Assembly: GCA_019722365.1 (NCBI GenBank) | Contig: JADFUC010001707.1 | Coordinates: forward strand, 1-64,000 | Reading direction: 5' to 3' | DNA from: Lithospermum erythrorhizon | Lineage: Eukaryota; Streptophyta; Magnoliopsida; Boraginales; Boraginaceae | Length of the DNA: 64,000 bases | Shown: piece after piece, positions 36,561 to 46,900 of the stretch | Position numbering within the stretch: position 1 is the stretch's first letter | Layout: every line of letters begins with the position of its first letter | The notes under the pieces: generated by a model | The model's database searches: none | Told to the model about the DNA's origin: nothing | What the model saw: the letters and a program-made list of their open reading frames with translations, nothing else | Made by a program: the position numbers and the translations under genes

Positions 36561-36909
36561 ACTCTCATGTTTGTAAGAAAATGAACGTTTTCACTTTGTA
36601 AAATATTATGAAATTATTATTGCAAACTAGCAAATTCGGGGAATAATGGTTGTTGTCGAACAATGAATGCAGAAATCTTTGTTTTACGTAACAAGCGAAT
36701 TCAAGCCATGCTTGTTTCATAACAAGCGAATTTGAGCTCACATGCTTGTTTGTAACAAGCGAGGTAAACTGTTATGAAACTAACAAGTGCATAATTAAGC
36801 TTGTTCTTAGCTTAACTTTGGACAAAATTAAGCCTATTAACAAACATGATCCTTGTTCGATAGGGGTAAAATAGTAATTTCTGCTTGTTCATTTCTTGTT
36901 TTGGTGTGT

Positions 36910-39260
36910 AATATATGATTCGATAAACTTTGATATCCTATAAACTTACTTTTTATCTTGTTAATGTTTGAATATGGAAGAACATGAAGTCTCAATTATA
37001 TACTCATTTAGTCTCACAATGTTTGATCATCTAGCTTTTTGTCCTTGTATCAAAATATTGAATAGGTGTAAGAGATTTGGACAACAGTGAAATATGGGAA
37101 ATTATGGGGAGTTTTAGTCGGAAGATTAGGTTTTTTTTAATAGATCTAGCAAAACAAATGAAATTGAGTTACCAATTTCTCCACTCAAGTGCCAAATGAG
37201 TGAATTTTCAATAAATTCAGATACATTTCAAACTTTTGACTTGTATCTTCCTTTCTCCCTGTAATCTCAATGTTACGATAACTTGCATTTTAATCCATTT
37301 TTAATATTTGACATACATTACATAGGTAAATCTGCAAAAAAAAACAACTCATGTAGAATGAAGAGTAAAAGTCAGAGCATCGGCCTACTATCTATCAAGA
37401 AGAAGACAATGTTGTTCAATATAATAGCTATTTATATGAACTTCTCTACACTTTTGTGCAATCCAGCGTCGGACTTTCCTATCTTACGTGAAATGTTAAA
37501 ATGCAATAGCTACTTATATAATCTTTTGATGACCATAATATTATAAAACTATAAAAACGTTAATCCCTAAAGAGGAGCACCCAACCAACTATTACTACTA
37601 ATTACTATTTTATTTATAAAAGATATTTCAACCCAAATACTATTATAAAGTAAACTCTAATATTTCAATTATTTTGCACATGTTTATGCATGGCTTACAT
37701 AACTTTGAAATATACAACATTGTCTGAGGAACACATTGCCTCTTAATCAAGTTCAAGTCTTTGTTAAAAATCTTGTGCGAGAAAGGCGTGCTTGTATCTT
37801 CTATTCGTTTTACTCATATATATTCTTTCAGACCGCTATACTCGAGCGTGCCTGCGCCTTCAAGTATATCCACAATAGGTCCAAATACTTTTTGATTCTT
37901 AAGAGAACTTAACTCAATATATATATATATTTGATCTTTACAATTTACCCAATCATGTCTATTTTTACATTCATTCATAGATCTTAGTTCAACATCATTA
38001 TTTTATTTATAATTTCACATACAATGGAGAATGAAAATGTGTGGTTAATATTCACACATTTCCGGTTCCATAAATTTCCCATATTAATATAATTGATAGA
38101 AATCTCGAGATTATTCTTATTTATAGTTTCACTGTTAATAATTTTATTTTTATCATCTTGTACTTCTTCAAAAGCATGTTTTTTATTTTAGAAGTAGAAT
38201 TCTTGAAAAAGGGAAGGATGTTTCTACAAACGCTTTAATCAGACATTGCTCCGGCCTGATTTATTGTGCCTAAGCAAAGTTTTTTTGCATGTGTGCACTG
38301 GTTGTGTCACATGTATGATATCGTTGGATGAGTAATATGCATCTTGCATAAGCATTTAAGATTAAGATTATGCATTTATACATTTATTTTGGTTTCTTGT
38401 TTTTTAACTTGAGTCTTGAAGAGTATATTGAAATGCTCTTGCATACATTTTTTTTTATAGTTAATATGTATACAATAACAGTTTTTACATAATACAAACT
38501 AGTCTATATGGTTAAAAGATGCTCCAACAAATGGAGCTTTTCTAGCATTCGTAATATAAAAAGCTTCGCGGAAAGTGAGTAGGTGCAACATCCGAGATTT
38601 GGGAAGAATCATCCGTGAAAGATGTAATTTTGCTGTGAATCCAAAAACTCCAAACAACACTCATAACACCAAATATTAATTCATATTTAATATCAACTTG
38701 CGTCCCGAAAGATAAACTAGAAATAAAATAGCGAATTTGAAGAAATACATGGATGTAGAATTTTGACATAAGCGGAAAGAGACTCGAGTTCTCTTGGTTA
38801 ACGTTAGCAGTGGAGAATTTTTTTTAATAGATTATAATCGACCGAGATAAAGATATTAGGTAGCTAATGAGTAAATTTCGTGTGGCTGACTCAAGGCTCT
38901 CTTAATTGATGGAGATGTGGATATTTTCAGAAGTGAATGTGAATCGGCCCAGATAAAGAATTCTTAAAAGAAAGTCTAATAATAAGAAAATTCATCAGAA
39001 TTCTTATTCCTAGATTATATGAACCAAGGACACAAGAGAAATTAATCTAAATCAGGTTTTTTTCTTGGCTTGTCCTGGCATTTTCACTTTAATTAAGAAG
39101 CAATTAAAAATGAAGTGCATTTTACTTATATATTCCTAATCAATAACTAAAACAATCATTAATAGCATTAAACATAAAGTAAAACTTTTATATTCACTAT
39201 GTATCTTTTGAATACATTAATTAAGGTCTTAAAAGGAAAAACTAATGAAACATTGCATTG
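36910..39260. other. AT-rich intergenic
   Basis: No supportable gene, RNA or named repeat in about 2.3 kb. A (TA)n run lies near 37918. Confidence 0.35.
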
Positions 39261-39263
39261 AAA

Positions 39264-39987
39264 TTACAAAGTGACAACTATTTCAAAACAAAAAAAAATT
39301 GCTAAGATGTCAAGTAAAAAAAAACCGGAGGGAGTATGAATTAATATTAGGATTAATATAATAAGAACAGTAAAGGTTACCAATTTTACTATGACTCCCT
39401 TGATTACCACTCTTAGAGTTGATTGGGTCAAGCTTCCAAAGCCTCCTTCATTTCCGTTGTGTACTATATCGCCATTTATCCCTGGATCAAATGAAAAACC
39501 TCCGCTTAGCACATCCATTATCGGCTCAGTAATAATATCTCCATAAATTCTTGATTTTTCTAAATGGATTCGATTTGAACTAGTGAAGGAACCGTCTTTC
39601 AAAGTGATCTTGCAAGAGGAGTTCTGTATAGAAGCAACAACTTTAATGTCTTCTGGAGTTGAATTTTCAATGCATCCATGGTTGACTTTTCTGTTTTCCG
39701 ATAGTGAAAGACTGAAGATGAACTTCATGACATTTTTTGAGCAAGTTCTCTTCACGCATAGTCTTCCAGTTCTCCACCATCTGATTACTCTTTTTCCATC
39801 TTCCTTCATCGATACCCACTATCAACTTGTACCTTTGTTGAATCACTTTTGTTTGAGTTCTGATGCTATACATTGTGAAAAGTGGCTCTTGAATTGTCTT
39901 AATTTTTCTTAATCCATTACAAACCTCCTTATCAGATTTATTACTATGAACATTCAAGACTGTTGTATAGCAAATTATCATGATCAA
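39264..39987 (-). CDS. Unrecognised protein fragment, frameshifted
   Basis: I do not recognise this. Two overlapping minus-strand frames together look like one damaged reading: 39987-39667 (106 codons) and 39809-39264 (181 codons). The second has a plausible globular part with LKDGSFTSSNRIHLEKS and then SGGFSFDPGINGD and NEGGFGSLTQSTLRVVIKG (about 39400-39610). After that the frame runs into hydrophobic, intron-like sequence; a splice donor after VIVKL (TTG|GTAACC) is possible. The glycine-rich block looks protein-like but matches no family I can name. A Stowaway-type end (CCGGAGGGAGTA on the + strand) lies at 39331-39342. It could be a pseudogene or part of a real gene with exons not identified. 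Confidence 0.3.
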
Positions 39988-40832
39988 TTGTTGGTTTTGA
40001 TGACTCGAGTCACCGCGTCGCCATAAATCATACTATCTCCACCATTATCACCTCGCTTCGTCAACAAATTCTTCTCCACCCAGTTAACTGAATCTTGATC
40101 ATGTTATCTTCTCTCCGTTGTCTACCTTCATTAACATCCATCGCGACCTTGTACCTGCTCCAGCGAATGTTATTTCTCTCAATCGACCTTAGAGACATAT
40201 TGACTCATTAATTTATCATAAATCGACTTTCCGCTAACGGCAAATTGTTCCCTTTAACTTACTTCTGAAAGTTTGTAAAGGATGAATAGAGTTGGACCAT
40301 GGTGGTTTGGATGGAAAAACTTTGATGAAAGGTGATAATGAATGGTTTGGGGATGGTGGTTACTAGTGGTTTTTGGGCCAGTGATAGTAGTAGCTGTGAA
40401 GTTACGGTGGTGGCGTAGGATGAAAATAAGCGTGTGAAAATTGAGGCGATGAAAATTCCTTTTCTTAGTTAGAAAGTTTTCCTTGCTGTCGCCAGAGCTC
40501 CACTATAATTCTGTACAGTTGCAACATTTTATATACACACAAGTTTATAATTAACTTGTTTTTATTATTTTTTTTTAATTTTAAAATCTGTATGCATGCA
40601 CTATAATAAACTTGTTTCATTCCTATAGTAAATCAAAATATTCATTACACTATCCATACTTCTTATCATGTGTGACATAGTAAATCATTGGTATACTTCA
40701 TCTTAAGTAAATTGGAGTCAACATTATGTAATCACAAGGATAAAACAATATATAATGTAACCTCTCTTTACACCACGCTTGAGCGGAAACTCTTAACAAG
40801 CCATTCATGACCTTTGTTATTGTTCGTACACA
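39988..40832. other. Intergenic, nothing recognised
   Basis: No supportable feature; the sequence near 40020-40500 is less AT-rich but shows no domain. Confidence 0.3.
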
Positions 40833-41200
40833 ATTGATGGGGCTGTAAAACGAACCGAATCATGCCGAAATTCATTAAGGTTCGGTTCGAATATAACAAT
40901 TTGAAAGCTCCGTTCGGCTCGAGTTCGAACAAACCCAAAAATTCGAAGTTCAATTCACTCCGAAAATTATGAATGTTCGAGGATTACGATAGGCATTGAG
41001 TCGAACGAAAAATCAAATTTTCTTGATAAAATATGAAGAAAATAGTTTTTTTTTACAAATGTATACAACTCAAACGGAATCGAATTTTGGGCTCGAATTC
41101 GGTTTAACCTAAGAATGAGGTTCGAGTTCGATTCGACCTACATCACACCTAACCTCAAATCGAACTTTTCGAACTGAACTTCTCGAATCTAATTGAACTT
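40833..41200. repeat. GTTCGGTTCGA-rich transposon remnant
   Basis: Multiple GGTTCGGTTCGA, GAGTTCGA and GAACTTCTCGAA words occur on both strands between GGGGCTGTAAAACGAACCGA (40840) and about 41200. The pattern is a known look of plant DNA-transposon remnants with internal inverted symmetry, similar in kind to 20450-20900. Confidence 0.5.
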
Positions 41201-41689
41201 TCATGTTCTTTTACAATACAGAAACTCAACAATTATATATTTGCATAATAAATTTCATAGCAATGTAAGCTTAATTGTAAGGCAATATTCATGCATATAA
41301 CATATTAATCTACTTTTAACTACATCATATATTTATATATATAAACACAAGTTATATTGCCATATATGTCATAAAATCGACAGACAATGCACCAAACAAA
41401 ATAACCATTGAAGATCGAGTATGACGTTCATATATCGTTATGTTAAAAATATTGATGGTAAATATTTCTTAGTGTACCCAAAATATTTCTTAATTTAACG
41501 TAGCAGTTATACACCGGTCTTAATTTCGTTAGATCTTGTGTGTAAGTTTTACATGTAGTGCACTGTATCATTTCGTTTCGGGGTTACTATACATTTTTTA
41601 TATCGAATGAATATTTTACCATGGCTTCAAAGCCCAAGTTTAAAAATATATTTTCACATGAATTAAAATATAATCCCATATCTTTCTTC

Positions 41690-42460
41690 TTTTAACCCAA
41701 AAACAGTACAATTAATGCAACTTTTAGCCAAAAAACAGAACAATTACAAATCTGACAAAAATGTTAAGAACAAAGATGAATGCTCAAAAACTGCAACTTT
41801 TAACCAAAAAACCTAACAATTAATGCAACTTTTAGCCTAAAAACAGAACAATTACATATCTGACAAAATTTTGAAACAATTTACCTGAGGGATGAACAAT
41901 TTGTCTTCAACTAGAGAAGGAGTAACAGAAGCCAATTCCATTATTTGGGTATCCGAAAAATCGGCGATTTGAGGCGTATTCGCTGGAGTTGTTGCAAGAA
42001 TATTAATTGGAGAATTCACAAAGCCATAAAAGTGGTGAAATTGTTTGTTTTCTTGAGATATTTTTGGGAATTCAGCCTCTTCTTCAACTTTTTCCAAAAG
42101 GGTCCTTACTTGATCCCTCAACAATGCTTCACCAGAACCAGGAGTACCAATGTTGACTTTTGAGTTGACCATTTTCTTGGACATTGCAGAAGATGATGGT
42201 GTCTCAAAATAAATTGTTTTTGCCAAATTAATGATGGGTGATTCATTTGTTATATCAATAACGGCTGCTTGATTTTTCTGCTTTATTACAGTTTTTTCCA
42301 TTGATTTGGCTGCATTCATTTCACATAAAATTTCTCTGTTAAAAAAAAACACAAAAAATTCAATAAAAAAATTAGCAAAAAAAAAAATATAATTAGTTAA
42401 TTGATTGTAATGTTTTTTTAGCTAAAAAGTTGCATTAATTGTACTGTTTTTGTGTTAAAA
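41690..42460. repeat. Inverted repeat (about 65 bp arms) enclosing an exon
   Basis: The left arm at about 41685-41740 contains AACCCAAAAACAGTACAATT then AATGCAACTTTTAGCC. The right arm at about 42408-42465 is its reverse complement with few differences (AATTGTACTGTTTTTGTGTT on the + strand). The left arm has two further partial direct copies before the exon (near 41786 and 41820). The enclosed 0.67 kb includes the exon at 41885-42335. No target-site duplication was established. Confidence 0.8.
41885..42319 (-). CDS. Single exon of an unknown protein, 145 codons, splice signals at both ends
   Basis: I do not recognise the protein. The minus-strand exon runs from an acceptor (a T-rich tract then AACAG, exon from 42335) through ATG at 42319 to a donor CCTCAG|GTAAAT at 41885. 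From the ATG there are exactly 145 codons, all open. It starts MNAAKSMEKTVIKQK and includes ITNESPIINLAKTIYFETP, LLRDQVRTLLEKVEEEAEF and YGFVNSPINILATTPANT. It is rich in Ser, Thr, Pro and Glu with one short coiled-coil-like helix, suggesting a disordered regulatory protein. No downstream exon is visible to the left. The exon is flanked by an inverted repeat, so capture by a transposable element is possible; a real gene with distant exons is the alternative. Confidence 0.5.
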
Positions 42461-42469
42461 AAGAAATAT

Positions 42470-43390
42470 GTGAGGTTCTATTTTTATTATATTAAATAAA
42501 TATATCCTAAACTTTAATTTAGTATTGACGCAAAATAGTTATTTTATGTAAAAATTCATAATAATATAGGGATCAGGATCATCCTAAAATAAATTAATAA
42601 TTTAGAGATCACATAAAAATTTATGCGATAATATAGGCGGCAAAATGAGAATTAAGCTTAAATCCTTCACATATTTCAATGATTAATCCAACTTTACTCC
42701 AACACGATTTGATTCACATTACTGCTACATATCATTTGGAGCAAGGTACTTTCCATTATCTTGAATGAAAAGAAGCTGCCCTAATGACAGTTTTGGGTGG
42801 GATCCAATGCCAGTTCCTGCCTAAGGACTTCCAATCCACATAATGTCCAAAAAACTGCTATGATCTCAATCGATTGTGATTTACCAGCTAGTAAAGTCTT
42901 GATTTGCAAATTTCAACACTTTTAGTTTCCAAATATTTGTGGAAAGGCCATTTCAAATCAAACAACTGTAACATTATTTCAGAACATCCAAATTGACCAG
43001 CTATTTGATTACCCTTTTAACTTTAAGTTTGGATATATCAAAGTATGAATATATTATTTAAGTTTAACAATTAAAATTAATGAAGAATATATTTATCTTT
43101 CTAATTTTTTTCAGACCGATATATAAAGAATCTGAAATTGATGAATAACAAGTCCTAAAAAAATTATGCACAAATTCAATAAAAACAACCCTCGCGTTGA
43201 CTTTCAGATAGTTCCAAATTTAGCCTTTCGTACACCCAACAAACGGACAATGAAAATCATAGAAGGGGTCATCTAGAAAGTGAAATAACAAACAAAAGTC
43301 AAATTAAAAATTGTTATCTTCTTCCTCACCCTTTTGATTTTTGAACATATTCAAAACAACCTTTCTTCTTAATCTAAAATACCCTTTGAA
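42470..43390. other. AT-rich intergenic upstream of the WNK gene
   Basis: No supportable gene or named repeat. Confidence 0.35.
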
Positions 43391-43394
43391 TATT

Positions 43395-43880
43395 CGCATG
43401 TTCTATTTAAATAATTATAAATATTAGTTCTTCTATTCATTTCCCAAAATAATAATATTTTAAAGAAAGTTCGATAGAGTTTGCAACTTAAATCTTCATA
43501 ATTGAACCCCCAAAAATAACCCATTTTGAATAATTGTAAATATTAATTCCTATCATTTATTTTAATTCATGTTTTCGTTTTTTATGATAACGGTATTTTA
43601 AAGAAAGCCAAATAGAATTTTCAACTTCAATTTCTATAATTGACCCCCCCAAAAAATCCATTTTAAATATTAGTAATTTCTATCTCCATTTTAATTCACG
43701 TTTTCTTTTTCAGGATAATGATATCTTAAAGAAAGTTGAATAGAGTTTGCAACTTGAATCTCTATAATTGACAAAAACAAAAAACCATTTTGAATAATTA
43801 TAAATATTATCGTTGTATGTTCATTTTAATTGACGTTTTTTGTTTTGGAGGAATATGGTATTATAAAGAAAGGATTTTAA
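43395..43880. repeat. Four tandem copies of a 128-138 bp unit just upstream of WNK
   Basis: The anchor TAAAGAAAG occurs at 43461, 43599, 43727 and 43864, giving spacings of 138, 128 and 137 bp. Shared parts include TTTGCAACTT, CTATAATTGA, CCATTTTGAATAATTATAAA and TTTTAATTCACGTTTTC. The last copy ends about 40 bp before the WNK start codon, so the array occupies the promoter or 5' untranslated region. Confidence 0.8.
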
Positions 43881-43919
43881 GAGGAGAGGGGGGAGGATCA
43901 ACAGATCCAGGTTGAGAGA

Positions 43920-46900
43920 ATGCCCCAGGATTCTGCTTCTGAGCAAGAACCGGATGATTCTGATGCTGAACCGGAATTTGTTGAGGTTGATCCCACTGGT
44001 CGCTATGGTCGTGTAAGTTCTTTCATACCCCCATTTGTCTTTTACTACCTCCATCCCAAAATATTGTCCACTTTCATTTTTAATGTTTGGAATTTATAAA
44101 TTTGTAGCTTTATTGACATATATAACTTGATTGGAAACATAATATCATGTTAAAAATACTAGCATTCGATATATTTTTATTGAATACTCCTTTTAACGCA
44201 TGAATATTGTTTAGTTTTGACATTTTCAAAAATTCGAAGTGGGCATTTTATTTACTAGATTAGGTTATCATATTTCCTAAAATGCATCAAAGTGAAAGTA
44301 GACAATCTTCATGTGATGGAGATGGAGGTGGAGGGACTGTTATACAATGTATGCAAAAATAGTTAAGTTCGAATTTTAAAAAGTCGACCATCAAAATTCA
44401 AAATTTGACAATTTTTTCGAGATGGGGGAGTATTTACTGTATGTTCTTAATTATTCTCTTCTTTTGTTTTGAACTATTTGTGATTTGCAGTATAAAGAGG
44501 CATTAGGAAAAGGAGCTTTCAAGAAAGTGTATCCTTTTTTCGTAAAGATTGTTTCTTTAACTTTGTACGCAATATAGTTATTTTCATGTAAGTGTGAAGC
44601 TTTTGTTTGAAATGTGGAACCTTGATGAAGTATTGGGTACTTAGATATAGAGCATTTGATGAATTTGAAGGAATTGAGGTAGCGTGGAATCAAGTTAAGG
44701 TTGCCGATTTGTTGAGGAATTCAGTGGACTTGGAGAGATTGTATTCGGAAGTTCATTTGCTTAAAACCCTTAAGCATAAGAACATAATTAAGTTCTATAA
44801 TTCTTGGATTGATGCCAAGAATGAGAATATTAACTTCATCACTGAAGTCTTTACTTCAGGGAATTTGAGACAGTAAGTTGAGACTGCATCCATATGAGGA
44901 ATTTCAATTCCATCCTCATGTATAATGTAATAAGACGAAATGTATTTCACTTAGGTACCGGAAGAAACATAAGCATGTTGACTTGAGAGCGTTGAAGAAG
45001 TGGTCTAGGCAGATTCTGGAGGGACTTTCCTATCTACACAGTCATGATCCTCCAGTTATCCATCGGGACCTGAAATGTGATAACTTATTTGTTAATGGAA
45101 ACCAAGGTGAGGTAAAAATTGGTGACTTGGGACTTGCTGCAATCCTACATCAGGCTAGGTCTGCACACAGTGTCATCGGTAGGTCCTTGCTAACTTTGGA
45201 TTATTCTTTCTCAACGGATTTCACAGATTGGAAATAACACTATGTTACTTGAATCAGGCACCCCTGAGTTCATGGCCCCAGAACTTTATGAAGAGGAATA
45301 CAATGAGCTTGTTGATATTTATGCCTTCGGGATGTGCTTGCTGGAGTTGGTAACTTTTGAATATCCATATGTTGAATGCACTAATGCTGCTCAGATATTT
45401 AAGAAAGTGACAGCGGTAAGATATTGCAGGCTTCCTCAGTATGTGTTTATATTTCATGACTTTATCCCAATTTTACTTACTGTCATGTTGAGTATATGCT
45501 TACTTTTGTGTAATTCTCCTTGGGATTTACTTTGTCAATCCTAAAAGATCATTTGTTTTACATTGTCTCTCTTCAATATATAAAACTTGTTGCATATTGA
45601 CTAAAAAAAACAAGAAGAGCCTGACAAAAATATGATAGATTAGTAGTTACCACGGCTTGTGTTAAAGAATAGCATTGATACGTTAAGGATTAGTCATCAA
45701 CTTCATTGCCAAGATTCATGGTTTGCAATGTGTGCTTTGAAATCCCCGCACCGACTCCAATTATGAAGCGATGACTATATAACTTCTTAAAAGCTATCAT
45801 CCCAGCTTATTAGTAGGCTATAAGGGTGTACACATTTCAATTAAGCATTTCATTATCAGTTTTAGTATTAATAGAGTGTTTCAAGACAAGAGAGTGACTT
45901 GAATGAGAAATTTTTATCAGGCCTGCAGTCATAATCTGTGTTTTCAACATCTTTTCAAGTACAGTAATTTCTGCATTTTATTTGTTGCTATATGAAAAAT
46001 GAACAATTCGTTTCATATATCTATTTACTTGCTCAAAGTTCATATTGGTTTCATTATAGCTATCACTGTTCAGATTTCAGGTTAAGTTATTATTTCTTGT
46101 GTACTATGCTTTAAAATAGTGCTGTGCTATTCGATATAGTATTGACAAACTGTGCTGTTTTTCTCTATACATCTGATTTATGAGTAGTCAATCATGCACT
46201 CAATTCTGTGCACCTAATAGCATTGTTGTTGTACATAACTAATTTGTCGAAACTAGATATCAAGAGTACAAAATATTACGTAGTATCTTATAACGAATAG
46301 AAAAGAGAACAGTATTTGAAAGAAAGATATGACATTCAAAGTTCTAGATGAATTAGATAATAGTGATGACGTCTAAATTTGAAGATGGGTTATCCTTAAC
46401 ATAACAATCGCACACCTTTTATGTATGACAGCCAACCTTCAACAATATTAGCAACAGACAACCACCTAGGAGAATTTATGTACCCAGAATTAACCAATCA
46501 TTCCCTATCCACTTGACCTATTGTCTATCTAAGTAGTTTTTAGAGCTGTACAAATCGAGCGTTGTGGCTATAGTCAGAGAATAGCGATTGTGAGGGAATA
46601 TTCTCCTCTCTTGCTCATAATTCTAAAAAGTGGATGGTATTCTCTATACTCGAAATGCATTGAGTTGATCACTCTGTTGTTATATCTCTTCCATGAATGA
46701 CTTAGAGATGAATTATTTCTAAATAAGTTCTGAACATTGTTTTTTTAAAACTTAGAATTGAATGTAAGATTAGATTCTTCAGGACCTATAATAATATTAT
46801 TTTGATTTATTTTCATAACAATCACAATTTTATTGGATGTTCTCCAAGGGACTGTATTTCAATCCAAGAAAAATAGCAGTTTTTCCCTTCAGTATTTGGA

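Larger units (their letters stand above)
32648..36909. mobile_element. 4.26-kb element with terminal inverted repeats, unclassified DNA transposon
   Basis: The left end reads ACACACCAAAACA and, about 20 bp on, GAAATGACTATTTTGCCC. The right end is the reverse complement of ACACACCAAAACA with GAAATTACTATTTTACCCC at the same spacing. The inverted repeat is about 47 bp, imperfect in its middle. Inside are six copies of AAGCGAATT (near 32792, 32871, 34464, 35169, 36693 and 36724), all on the same strand and mostly near the ends. No transposase motif is recognisable. A GC-richer segment at 35340-36110 may be a decayed or captured coding region. No clear target-site duplication was found, so the superfamily is open. 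It looks non-autonomous or decayed. Confidence 0.6.
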
